NCBI RefSeq assembly: GCF_901709675.1
Contig: NC_051095.1
Location: 21,577,956-21,641,955, forward strand
Source: Syngnathus acus
Taxonomy: Eukaryota; Chordata; Actinopteri; Syngnathiformes; Syngnathidae
Direction: 5' to 3'
DNA: 64,000 nucleotides
Shown: positions 52,475 to 64,000 of the stretch, in pieces
How the letters are laid out: every line of letters begins with the position of its first letter
How positions within the stretch are numbered: the first letter of the stretch is position 1
Position numbers and translations under genes: made by a program
The notes under the pieces: model-generated
What the model was told of the DNA's origin: nothing
What the model saw: the letters and a program-made list of their open reading frames with translations, nothing else
The model's database searches: none

Positions 52475-53111
52475 CAGTCTGCACCCCGATTTCTCCCTGC
52501 TGGTTCAACACCTGACGGTGTTTTGCTCTTCCCGACAAACGCAATTCTCCGGGCTGCAGATTAAAGCAGGCGGGGGAGAGGCGGTGTGCAGGCTGTGAGC
52601 AGCTGCGGAGCTGCCTTCCGGTGAGCGGAGACCAGGCAGGAGAGGGGCTCGGCGTTGGAGAGGCGGTCCTGAACTAATTCTCATCACCCTCCACTGCGAG
52701 ACTACCGGCATCAGACATCACACCAGGCGGGGAGGGGCACGGCCAGCCCCTCGCTGACTTCATTGACCACCAAGGCTGAAATCACAACCCTTCGAACAAT
52801 ACCGCCGTACGTGCCATGCGAAGTGATTTATCATTTATCGGTCGCACCTTACGGGAGGATTTCACGACAAAGGACAAGTGTTGAGCGCCTTGTATATTGA
52901 AATGATATCAGCATTTTTCACCCTTCTCTCTGGCTAATCCATCTCGTATACAGTGAATTTTCGCGTGCAGGGGACAAAAACACTCATTCGAACTCGTATT
53001 TCTATGTGAAATCGTTTTTGCGCAACATTCAAATGATAACACTCGCTGACCTGTCACACTTGTTTCGTGTGAATAATAGAAATACCCAAATAATCAGAAC
53101 CAAGTGAAATA

Positions 53112-54148
53112 CCGTATTGGCCCGAGTATAAGACGACCCCCTCTTTTTCAAGACTCAAGTTTGAAAAAAGACTTTTTGAACACCAATTTTAATTTTTATA
53201 CGGAAAATACTTACAGTGCATCTAAAACAAATGATTATAAGCATGTTATTTGGCCTCATTCAAATCATGCAAAAACTGTCTATCACATCTTAATATCTGA
53301 ACATTTAAATATGTAAACTAAAGTGCAATCACATTTGTAAATGAATGGCTTCTGGTTTTTGAAATGTAAATAAACCTGTGATAAAATAACAAAATTGCAA
53401 TAACTGCATTAACCATCAAAGTGAAGTCTAACTGTAACTGTAGTCTTGAAACAAATCTGAATAAGGAAAAACATTGCAATAAAATAACGCAAACTGGTTT
53501 AAACTTGAGTGTAGCTGAGATCTGTCATGTCAGAACATTACTCCTCACAAACATCCTCTGCCTCGCTGTGCTCAGTGTCACTGTCCACGTACGCGCACAC
53601 CCTCCTGGCGAGCTCTTGAAAGGGGGCGCTCTGAGGACCAAGGATAGCTTTTCTCTGATTGTGAGCATTTTTTAGGCGATCTTTTTGAGCTCTGCATCTC
53701 CGTACATTACACTCTGTGACACCATATTTCACAGCCGCTTTGCAATTGTTTGAAGACTTTGCCTCATTTATCACCATCATCTTGAAGTTTGCATCATAAC
53801 AATCTCTTCAGCTGCCGGTTAACCTGGCCGATCTTCGACCCACTTTTCTCCAGATTGTCGCTACGTTTCTCCATTTTCTGTATTCTCTTCTCTTATTTTC
53901 TTCTCTTTTCTTGCTTACCGCTATTTTTTATTTTTCTTCTTCATGCTACCGCTATTTTTATTTTTATTCTTCCTGACAGGGGTTCACTTCGGCCTGGGGA
54001 GTTAAGTTCAGCAGTCGCTTTAAAGATATCTGGCGCCATCTAGCGTTGTGAATGAGAATAATGTCTAGACCCCGAATGTAAGACGACCCCCACTTTTTCA
54101 GTCTTATTTCAGTACAAAAAACACCGTCTTATATTCGGGCCAATACGG
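53112..54148. mobile_element. TA-flanked pogo-like DNA transposon derivative
   Basis: The termini CCGTATTGGCCCGAGTATAAG and, inverted, TTATATTCGGGCCAATACGG, flanked by TA, are followed by 'acgaccccc' blocks inside each end. At 1037 bp it is shorter than an autonomous copy but keeps the 5' part of a transposase gene on the minus strand (53538-53810). The CCGTATT start resembles the elements at 37757 and 46081. Confidence 0.85.
53538..53810 (-). pseudogene. truncated transposase, helix-turn-helix DNA-binding part
   Basis: The frame reads CYDANFKMMVINEAKSSNNC, then AAVKYGVTECNVRRCRAQK, DRLKNAHNQRKAILGPQS and FQELARRVCAYV. This is the N-terminal brinker/CENP-B-like HTH found in pogo-like fish transposases. 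It stops at VCEE, so the DDE catalytic domain is absent. The normal WR after VRR is CR here. Confidence 0.75.
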
Positions 54149-54580
54149 TAATCAGCAGAAACTGTACTGTTGACTAACAAATCAAATGGAAAAATATTCT
54201 CTTGCAAATCCTGTACTGGAATATTACAAGTTTCCCAAATTAAACGCTATATACATCAGTTAATTGTTATGTTATTTGGGGCTGGGAGATATGACAAAAG
54301 TATATCACCATATAACCCTAACCCTAACCATAATGATATCGACCAATATGTACTTATTTTTTAATTAACTTTTGAAAAATAATAACCTGAAAAAAGTAAT
54401 TTATTTTCTTAATAATATATTTTTTTAAATAAGTGCCTTTTTAAAATAATGTGCTTAGTGCGCGATATGGCTGAAAAATGTTTCTCAAGTATCAGTAATC
54501 ATATCAGTTAATATTGACAATTAAATGACCTGTTAAAAATAGTTAAATATATACAAATAATGTTATAATAATAATAAATG

Positions 54581-54585
<5 letters not shown>

Positions 54586-54621
<36 letters not shown>

Positions 54622-54660
54622 ATAATAATAATAATAATAATAACAATAATAATAAAAACG
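54586..54660. repeat. (CTA)n / (ATA)n trinucleotide microsatellite
   Basis: A run of CTA units passes into AATAAT units; compound and AT-rich. Confidence 0.9.
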
Positions 54661-55214
54661 TTAACTTTTTGGTGTATCAGTACATTATAACAGGCAAAGT
54701 TGCTTCTCCAGCAGTACACTGTCAATGCTCATTTGCGCTAGCCACTACCATAAAGTTACAAACGTCAAACTTAATTCAATGTTCATACAATGTTCGTGTA
54801 GTGAACTAATACTCTTTTGCAGTGCAGGCATCACCATTGACCATCCACCATAGACCACTTATTATAGCCAAATAAGTCAAGAAAAAAATTAAAAAACGAG
54901 TTAAAATTAGTCACAGCTACATCTTTGGTCCTCTATTTTTAAATTATACTTTGCATATAAAGCTTTGAAACCAAAGAAATGTTTAATCAATCCACCATGA
55001 GTAGTTCTCAGGGAAACAACACATTGTAATTGTATGCTTTCATGATTCAATTCATTTTATGACTGAATGGATTTCAAAGCATATTCCTTTCAATATTGTA
55101 ATTCTTGAAGGACTGTGTGACTACTTCTTTTAAAACATCCTTAAAACAGTATTCATTTTGAGTCATATTTTATTGTGTCAGCAACATTGTGGAAAAATAT
55201 TAAACACGTTTACC

Positions 55215-55395
55215 ACACAGTCAGGAGGGTGTGAATCTCTGTCGGAACATCTCTGTCTAGAGTTTGTATGCTCCCCCCGTGGCCCCTACCTCCAACATTT
55301 CTCAAAAGTATGCTTCTGATTCTAACTGAGGACTATATTGCCTATCGACGTGAATGTGAATATGTATTCCCTGTGAAAGACTGGCGACTAAATAC
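55215..55395 (+). repeat. very diverged SINE fragment
   Basis: 'cacagtcaggagggtgtgaa', 'agagtttgtatgctcccccc' and 'ctgtgaaagactggcgact' follow the order of the SINE family in plus orientation, heavily diverged. Confidence 0.5.
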
Positions 55396-55399
55396 AGCT

Positions 55400-58300
55400 T
55401 GGGCATGATCATTATTTTAATATTTGGGTCCTCATAGTTGAGAGGATTATGATGGGTGCGCACTATGCTTATAAATAATTTTATAGGCTGCGTTTGGCTC
55501 ATTTCAGCCACCTCATTCACAATCCAGTTATCAAATCAACCACTCAACACATCTGCACATAGTCGCGCTTTGAGTTCGGCTCCAAAGTATAAGAATATGT
55601 TGAAAAGAATAACACCAAGAGTGCAGCAGTATTTTTAAAGCCATAAATAATTTCCAGGGCACTTTCTGCACATATAGTACATCCAGATAAAAGTGAAGGC
55701 TCATGAAAGCGAGGCTTTCAGTGAATTGCAAAGAGCTGTACAGAGCATCAACGCTAAGATATGACAACCCTTCTCAAACAAGATCCCGCTCTGTGCTTGC
55801 ATATGTATGTGTGTGCATGTGTGTGAAAGGCAGAGGGAGCATATTACATAAGCGTGCCCTTCCACTGTGGGCTCACTCTCCAATCTCCCTGACATTTAGA
55901 CAACAAAGGTCACATCTGAAAGTCTAAATCTGCACAGACACCAATGCTAATTCACTCATGCATATACAGAAGAGTTGGTTTGTTAAAACAGTACAATTCC
56001 TCACAGTATTACATCTGATAATGCTAAACTTATTTTACACGAACAAGCATTGAAACCCGACCCTTGTTCTTCTCTTTGACGGACTTAGCCCTCATCTTGT
56101 TTAGACACATTTTTATCGGACTTAAAACTGGATAGATCGATTTATAATGTTTTAATACACAAAATTTGAGTTGATTGGACGGGACAACTTGCCCAAAGTG
56201 GATTGCTCAGCTATTTTGTGGCTTCCGATGTCTGAGAATTAGTTTCCTGAAAACAGTTCTTGCAGCAAACAAGACTTGTCTGGACATGACAGTTAGAACA
56301 CATTGATTCATCATGTAAAGAAATTCTTTCAGTTAATAAATCATATTCTGCATTAGTGTCTGCAATAAGGAACAAAAATCATTTTCGGCAATTTTTTGTT
56401 TTTTACTATCTACTCTTGTTAATAATGACCTCGAACCCCTTCCCAAGCAGTGTCTGATCACACAAGTCACGAAAAAGCCAAATTCATCTATTAAGGCGTA
56501 ACTCCAGTGCACAAAGGTCAACACTGGACAAAACCAGTGTCAACGTGATCTGGTAACCAAAAAACAAAGAGGCAAATCAGATGACATGAAACCTTACACT
56601 GAATGTCACATGGACACTTCTGCAACTCAGTGTTTATCAACAGATTCACTGGTGTACTTATATTGCTGCTGAGAAGCACCATCTCACATTCTATTTCTCA
56701 GAGAAACACACATAAATCTACGGTATACAGTACTCATAAATGATGTTGGTATTATCCATCATCGCCATATATTACCAACAGTGGGAGCAATGTAAGGACA
56801 GACGCACTTAACAACTTTCATCTTATGGAGTGAGGTCTCTAGCCCTCTATTAGGAAGCAAACCATGCTGGGGAACTTAAGTGGCTGGTCAAAATGGATGC
56901 CACTGCCATTTCGACGAGCAGCCGTAAAGCGCAGCCCTCTGTCAAGACAGCAATGTCAGCTGGTTGTATATTTCTTGCTCCATTTTTTATTTGAAGAGTC
57001 ATAAACTTCAGTACATAATATGTGGATAGCTGTGCAGGTTAAACATTGGTTTACAGCTACCCCAATAAAATTGAGAGGCCAAATAAAAGGGGGGAAAAAA
57101 ACATTATTTATTTTAGGTTGTCTTTTTTAATATTTTAGGAAGTGGCTCAAAATGGGTGAAGAGATTATCCATAATTCTAACCCTGGATTTTTTTTTTCTT
57201 GAGTCAGTTTGTGTGACACCACAAACATTTTTAGAATGTTTCCCTGTGTTTCCCTCCTAGCCCCACAGCAACCACACCGATTTCCTGCTTTCTCCCAGGG
57301 CCGGTTAGCCTCACAATGCCTAAAAATATGCATTTTCATGAACCCAGATCTTTGACCATTGTTTAGAAATTACTCATTGAAAGCAAGGTATAATAAGGTA
57401 TGCATCTGTGCAGCATTTTTGTTGTTGAAAAAATTAAGGTCAAAAAAGGGTCTATGTAAATAGATGATTTTTGTTTCCAATGGCGGCTTTTCCTCTCTTT
57501 GGACAGCCTATTTATCACAATACATATAATCTAATCAGCATTTCCAATTTAGACAATTTGAACAATTTCACAAGGGTAATCAAAAAAGTCCAAAGCATGC
57601 TTAATATTAATGGTGGTTTGTACAAAACTCTAGAAAGGGTATTTATGATGGAAAAGGAGTAAGAATGCTTGACCTGTTTCATCTATGATTTGTTGCAGGG
57701 GAGCTCTGCGCTACTGCACTTGCATTGTGCCAGTTATGAGCGTGTTTACTAGTGTCACAACTCATCAGAGCACTGGCAGCCACCTGGGGCCCAAAACATT
57801 GGAATCCTGGCTGTGTTTTTTTGCTTGCTGGCTCCCTTTTTTGCATGCAATGTCTGTTAGAATTTTAACAAATGTCTACTTCAGACCAGTATAGTTAGAT
57901 CCCTCCTTGTTTATTACATCTGAAGTTTTTTGTTAGGGTTGATAATAAAGTCTTCTCACACACTTAGTATACCGGAGGCATCATATCAATCTGTTTTAGT
58001 TTGTCTGTATATCAACACCAGACCTGCACACAAATTGGTTCTGTTCGTTTTTTAGATATTATATTTCCCATTGTAATGAACGGAAACGCGATTAATCCGC
58101 TGCAGCCAAAACACAAAAGTTACAATACTGGTGCCTACCTTGCACAGAGCCTGGTTACACAACGCAGAAAAAGCACAAGGCAGATGTTTCCACTCATCCA
58201 TGACAAGCATTTCCACTACCTTTAGCAGTTTCCTCTTTTTTTTTAGGAGGCATTCTTCTTTGTTTACTGGATGGGCAATAGTTCAACGTGTCGACATGGG

Positions 58301-58600
58301 AACTACTGTACGTCCACATTTATTCCTAATAATGCAGCTGCTTCTGGCATCTGGGATTGGGCCAATATACTTTTTGCCTACATATGCAGCTGCTTATGAG
58401 TTTTCACATTACAGCAATGTGTGTTGCCAATCATGGTTGCTTGGATTGTAACAATACATTTTTTGACCGATATGGTACGTCTGGGTATGAGGCCTGACAA
58501 TTTGACCGATATATTGCTTTTTGGGAACTATACATTTTGGCACTATAAAACTTTAACAATACGGTAAAGTCAGTTTTGACACAATATTTCGATACTTTGA
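55400..58600. other. intergenic, no gene or element recognised
   Basis: AT-rich sequence with short open frames only. No splice-bounded peptide or terminal repeats stood out. Confidence 0.4.
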
Positions 58601-58639
58601 TATAGTATCAATGGCATTTCTGTAAATCTATACTACCTT

Positions 58640-59205
58640 ATGTTCCAGGCCATAAGTCACAGTTTTTGTCATAGTTTGGCCGGGGCTGCGACTTATACTC
58701 AGAAGCGACTTATGTGTGAAATTATTAACACGTCCGTCCGTCCATCCGTCCGTCCGTCCATCCATCCATCCATCCATCCATCCATCCATTGTCTATACCG
58801 CTTGTCCCCACGGGGGTCGCGGATGTGCTGGAGCCTATCCCAGCAGTCATCAGGCAGTAGGCGGGGGACACCCTGAACTGGTTGCAAGCCAATTGCAGGG
58901 CACACAGAGACGAACAACCATCCGCACTCATACCTACAGGCAATTTGGAGTGCTCAATAAGCCTACCATGCATGTTTTTGGGATGTGGCAGCAAACCGAT
59001 GCAGGCACGGGGAGAACATGCAAACTCCACACAAAGAGATGGAATCGAACCCGCATCCTCCAAACTGTGAGGTGGACGTGCTAAGCAGTGCGCCACCAAG
59101 CCGGCCCAGTGCTACTGATATGTCTTTTTCTTCTTTATTATGCATTTTATGGCTGGCGCTACTTTTATTCCGGTGCGATTTATAGTCCGGAGAATACGGA
59201 AATTA
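58640..59205. mobile_element. MITE related to the CCGTATT family, interrupted by a SINE
   Basis: The right end 'ggtgcgatttatagtccgga' followed by 'gaatacgg' matches the terminal pattern of the 46081 element. On the left, 'ggggctgcgacttatactca' and 'gcgacttatgtgtgaaatta' belong to the same type of repeat. The SINE at 58735-59106 splits it. The extreme left end is not resolved. Confidence 0.6.
58735..59106 (-). repeat. full-length tRNA-related SINE, inserted in a MITE
   Basis: On the minus strand the head contains an A-box-like sequence (complement of 59085-59095) and a B box (complement of 'ggaatcgaacc', 59041-59051). The body matches the copies at 24892 and 11174. The tail is (GGAT)n mixed with (GGAC)n at 58735-58793. 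Confidence 0.85.
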
Positions 59206-59209
59206 ATGG

Positions 59210-61880
59210 AAATTCGAAATAAACAATATCACTCGACTGGATTTTATTTTAAAACCGGTTAAGCTTTCTTGATTCAAAGAAAATTGATATGAGAACAAGC
59301 AAGTTCTCTTGATATTCTAGCATCAACAAAGTGCAACAGAAATGGCTAGTTTTCTTTTTATACACAAACATACTATCAGAAAAGGCTCGTATTTTATATG
59401 CATTAAAAGATCAATGTAAACAAACCATTTTGATAAGGTGCTTTATATAGCTGAACAATATTCAACATTATCTTTTGTGGAACCAAAACATACGTACATA
59501 CAAGTACTAAACTATATTTTCTCCTTCGCTTTAACCTGCTGCTGTGATTATTCTGTAGAAAGAACATCTAATTATATGTATCAGCAAACAATTTTGCCAA
59601 AGGCTAACATTTCAAACATATCAGTTGTTCTACACGTTGCCTGTTGTGCCGATGCAGTTTAAAAAATAATCACCTTTTCCCTGCTCTGATTTTGGTGGGT
59701 CAAATGTGTTCCAAATCCAAGTATTCCTGTAATGTTCATATGTACTAGTCATTCCTGTTTGGTTCAAAGAATGAGTATTTCCATGGATAATGTGACATGT
59801 CCTACTGTGTGATCTGTCATTTACCACACCTCGAGTATACTGCTGAATGTGTGTACAGTTCTTTTGCTTCAACACGCAGCTATCAATTGTTGAATGCTAG
59901 CACTTTTTTTTGCAAACCCTTGTTTATGAAATTGAAATCAAAACACATAGATGCGTGTTCTGTTCTTTGTGTCTTGAAATGAAAACGAGCACATACATGT
60001 ACGTACTGTAATGCCGCACTACTGTCACTCAAAACATGCATGCTTCCGCAAGCGAGACAACATGGGCCAAACAACTGTTGAGATGCGTCTACCAATTGTT
60101 ACGTTGTTGTCAAGACAATCTCCTTTCTTGCAAAATCAAAAGTGCGCTTGCTCATGCGGATCCTTTGCATTGTCTCGTCTGTCAAGACACGATCTATGAC
60201 CTCTGCGGAATCTGAGTCACGCATGCACAGAAGGTTGGCCATCTTGGATCACTAACTACAGCAACTACACTAATACCAAATATCTTTACATGCTTGCTCA
60301 ATGTTCGTATACGATAAAATATGATATGATGAGAAACGTACACAAAGATCCTTATATAAAATTATAAATTATAGGTGGAATAAGGATGAAATAAGTTCTA
60401 TTGAAATAATACACTGACGATATTATTTTATATATACGATATTACCTAACTTATCGCTTGATATTACTAATGCTTGTCATAAATTGTGTAGGCACACCTA
60501 CGCATTTTGCGTGTGAACGTGTTTTGACCTAGTGTGATTGAAGGAGTTAGCGATCCAAAATTGCCGACCAAATTCAATTGATAGTTTATAAAAAGGAGGC
60601 TGTGTCGATGTGTGGCCAGCATCAATGTGAACAAATACACATTGATTAAATAGATGTATTGTTCCAGCACCAATGGTTACCTAGCGCAAGAAGAACCCTT
60701 TGCGTCCATGCTAAGACCACTACACCAAAGGCAGGACATAAAGAGGTCATTTTTCAACAAACATTTTGTGCGTAACCCAAATTGTTTGTTGGACGTTGGT
60801 AACAAGAGGTTCCAGGAATAATGACAAGCACACTAAATAAAAATATGCTTCCATACTCACAGTCCCACAAGAAAATAGAACCATCCCCATCCCCAAAAAG
60901 CAGAAGGTACTGTACGCTCACATGCCTGGAAGGAAGACCACATTAGGACAATGCAAGTGAGGGGAGCAGGTGAAAAATAAAAATTGGTAAGTTAAAAACA
61001 AATTGATGTGAGGCGATGAAGAAAGTAGAGACGTCAGTGATTGAGCTCTAGCTTTTAACTCAACACTTGAAGGGGAGAGGCAGGGTGAAGAAGAAAAACT
61101 CAGAGTGAAGTGGTTGCATAATACTGGACGTGTGTGCGATGTACTAGTTCTTTCTCTGATGCCGCATTGGAGCCTGAAAGGTTAGAGACAGAAACTATAA
61201 CAAAATCATGTACACAGGAAGTGTCAGCTGCCAGGAAAATCCACCCCATCTTTCACATGGGCCTACAGGACAAAACTACAGCTCGAACACCTTACAGCCA
61301 ATTCTACTTGTCTAATTATTTTAGAAATGGGTCACCACCATTGCATGTGCACAATTCATTGAAGGGCGAATGATGCTAATACCTGCCAAACTTCAAACTA
61401 CTGTATGTTAGCTTGAACTCCACAGAGAACATTTGCCTTGTATGTTTGTCTCATACCATGTGCATAAGTCCGCTTAAGCTGTTTTTGGAACGCTAATGCG
61501 CAAGCCCTTCGAAACAAACATCCCTGGAGGTTTACTAATGACAGCAATAACCCACCACTTCTGATAGGCCCAAGCACCTTGTCTGTTACACAAACGTTTA
61601 GACCCCGCTTAAGCAATCTTTTGTGTGGGAACTGTAAATAATAAATCAGCCTATACTGACATGGGATCACTGCAGAAATTAAATACATTTGAATTGTATA
61701 TTTTTGTTTGCATTAATCAGGCAGATGAACATAGCCTCAAAGAACAGGGATGCTAGCAGTTCTAAAACCATCTAAAGAAGCTGCGAGGAATATCCAAAAC
61801 TCTTTGGTAATGCAAACGTCTCAGAGTGATCTTTATGTCTGCAAGATGTTAGCATTTGTAAATTGCACAAACTATCTAAA
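59210..61880. other. intergenic, no gene recognised
   Basis: Short open frames, no recognisable protein or RNA gene on either strand. Confidence 0.4.
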
Positions 61881-61881
61881 T

Positions 61882-62189
61882 CAGCGGTTCCCAACCTTTT
61901 TTGCACCACGGACGGTTCCATATCAGACAATATTTTCACGGACCGGCCTTTATACAAGTATATAAATAAATAATACATTTATAATAAAAAACGCATACAA
62001 ATAAAACTCACCATTAAGTATCTGCTTTGCGAGCTCAACTGGGGAAACATGTTACATGACGGGGACGAGCGTCTTGACCTGAATTAATTGATTGTCAATA
62101 AAAATCTTTTTTTTTTTTTTCTGTGCGGCCCGGTACCAAATGACCCACGGACCAGTACCGGTCCGCAGCCCGGTGGTTGGGGACCTCTG
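61882..62189. mobile_element. hAT-type MITE with 8-bp target duplication
   Basis: The ends CAGCGGTTCCCAACC and, inverted, CAGAGGTCCCCAACC are terminal inverted repeats. ATCTAAAT before and ATCTATAT after match at 7 of 8 bases, a hAT-type duplication. The interior 'cggcccggtaccaaatgacc' is typical of this widespread non-autonomous group. Confidence 0.9.
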
Positions 62190-62764
62190 ATCTATATGAT
62201 CTTTCCTAAAAAGTACATTTTGTCACTGTTGTTTACAAATCGTTTCAACTAATTTTAAATATGCACCACGGAGAAGACTAAATATGCTTTTGACTTGAAG
62301 TCCTCTAAGATGGAATGTTAAATTAAAAAAAAATAAAACATCATCTACCACTTGTGCATTTTATTAACTGCTAATTATGTCCCACAATTAGCTTACTTCT
62401 CATTTTAAGCTCATAAGGCATGCTGCCAATAAGGTAAAGTTCCAGTGTGTAGGATTTTGGCCTGAGGGTGACCAGAGAGAAAGCTGAGGCAGCATCCGAA
62501 ATGTCAAGTCCCAACTACTTTGTGCACAGTCAATAAAATGACAACTTTTCAGCTGAAGACAACATTATTGACGTTGTTTGCATATCCACTTCACATTGGC
62601 AAGTCGTGCGCCACAATATCCTTTCAACAATAGAACTAATTAAATCTACATTTTGGAGGTAAAAACACTTCAGTTATGTCGTAAAAGTTTGGAAGGAAAA
62701 GATGAAATGCTACTACATGGGGAAAAAAATGGGCACAATATGCATTGTTATTTTAGTCTTCTGT

Positions 62765-63045
62765 GAAGGCCTGCTACAATATTTTGGAATGAGTCTGCGG
62801 GAATCTTGGCCATTTCATGCAAACTCTTTTGCACGTTATCCTAGGTAGAGGTCAAGGCTCTGTGAGCTAATCCCATTATTTCACACGAAATACATCCATC
62901 CATGCCTTTATGGACTTTGCTTTGTGCTCTGAGGCATAGTCGTGCTGGAAAGGAAACATACTTCTTCAATCTGTTCCAACACAGTTGGAACCAGATGAAT
63001 TGTTCTAATGACTTGGTACTAACAACAGCAAAGAAGTCAGTCAAA
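62765..63045 (-). pseudogene. Tc1-like transposase relic
   Basis: Minus-strand reading gives SLEQFIWFQLCWNRLK and, after a frame change, a HKAKSIKAWMDVF-like block. This corresponds to the middle of fish Tc1 transposases (a HDxAPxHKAKSxxxW region). Frameshifts and stops destroy it, and no terminal repeats were found nearby. Confidence 0.6.
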
Positions 63046-63049
63046 AAGG

Positions 63050-64000
63050 AGATTATTGGTCTAAATGATGATAGAAATTCACCTAATCAAACAGGCCAAA
63101 TGATGATACAGTTGATGTTAGATAAGAACTACTGCATGGTCTAAAGCTGTCCCAAACGAAATATTACATAATACAATTGTCACACCATCTACCTAATGTC
63201 CTCAACGTCCTAATATGACATCAACGTATGATCGCTTCAAAGATGATGCTGAAAAAAAAACGAACAGCAAATAGTCCTCTGGAAGTATATAACACAAACA
63301 ACAGAGCAGAAACACAAATCTGCAGTGCACAGACATACAAGATCTGAAAAGCTATAGAGAATAATTATGATAGCGTTGCAGTAAAGCAGGCTACTCCAGT
63401 GAGTCAAATCAGAGAGTTACCACATAGTCTCTGGGAACATGCAGCCACATTAAATAAATGTGGGAATGGCTTTCATAGGGAGCAAAGGAAACTCTCTCGA
63501 CAATTATGTAAGAAAAAGGCCCTGAGCTTCTCTGTCTGTCTCTGCACACAGGCACACAACATAAACACATACTTTGCATGCACCAACAATAACACACCTA
63601 AGGGGCATGAACCCAGTCAGAAGGAGAAACACCCTGGGGAGGCTGTGACACAACTACCTGCTTAGATTTTATCAACAGCACTTAATCAGAACGCTTACAG
63701 CTGGTGGCTGCAGGAAGTCTCAGTGCATGGGTTTGCGCCAGTGTCGCTGAATAAACACCAATGGAGCGCACGTGGCTGGGAATGCAGACGTTTGCTGTTC
63801 TTCATTGTTACACCTTCACAGGGTTTGAGACATCACAAACAGGCACAATCAATTCCTCCATCTGATTGTGTTATGCTTCGGATGTATCACTGAGGCTGCT
63901 GCCAAGTATCGCAACAGTCATTTAAATAATGCACACCGAAAGAGCGAAGTCAACAGACGAGAACCGCGTGTGTCTACCGTTGCGTGCACAAGCGGTGCGT
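63050..64000. other. right-edge intergenic sequence
   Basis: No gene recognised. CpG frequency rises in the last 150 bp ('gaaccgcgtgtgtctaccgt', 'tgcgtgcacaagcggtgcgt'), which might mark the edge of a further promoter or repeat outside the window. Confidence 0.35.

Noticed and set aside
54310-54340. Interstitial telomere-like CCCTAA repeats
   Set aside because: Only about two and a half copies; far too short to be more than chance or a microsatellite seed.
57471-57894. Open frames of 63-69 codons in the right intergenic region as small genes
   Set aside because: No recognisable motif, no splice context, and a density of such frames expected by chance.

Overview
The window is vertebrate genomic DNA, almost certainly from a teleost fish. 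It holds multi-exon genes with GT-AG introns, a Rex3/RTE-type LINE, a tRNA-related SINE family with (ATGG)n tails, Tc1/mariner and hAT relics and many 4-bp microsatellites. The style of the SINE copies suggests a percomorph, possibly a syngnathid, but that is only an impression.

Four protein-coding genes can be reconstructed exon by exon. Left to right: moesin (msn, minus strand, six FERM-domain exons at 622-2159; the gene continues off the left edge and its first coding exon was not found); zc4h2 (plus strand, 6537-12306, five exons, complete, 224 aa); asb12 (plus strand, 17236-18888, three exons, complete, 315 aa); and arhgef9/collybistin (minus strand, 52474-29567, ten exons, about 519 aa, including a tentative five-codon first exon). 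The same four genes lie together on human Xq11-q12, so this is a conserved synteny block. Here it lacks the intervening human genes MTMR8, ZC3H12B and LAS1L, and arhgef9 points the other way relative to the others. The genes are not an operon and share no pathway. arhgef9 acts at inhibitory synapses, zc4h2 in neural development, asb12 as a Cullin-5 ubiquitin ligase adaptor and moesin in linking actin to the membrane.

Between and inside the genes is repeat-rich DNA. 2160-6430 holds a decayed Ty3/gypsy RT fragment. 12831-17200 holds SINE and MITE fragments. 21007-24232 is a nearly full-length Rex3 on the minus strand, followed by an inverted-repeat element and a full-length SINE. 25780-29566 is probably the long arhgef9 3' UTR. 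The arhgef9 introns carry a LINE fragment, two related TA-flanked elements (one with an internal array of about 250-bp repeats), a GC-rich block between 48-bp direct repeats, Tc1 and hAT relics and a perfect-TSD hAT MITE. The right quarter (53000-64000) has no recognisable gene; it contains a pogo-like transposon derivative, a SINE nested in a MITE, a hAT MITE and a Tc1 relic.

The most interesting candidates for something undescribed are an in-frame, phase-0 cassette exon in arhgef9 intron 2, the shared 3' end of the SINE and Rex3, and the satellite-like array inside a terminal-inverted-repeat element. I saw no wholly new biological system.
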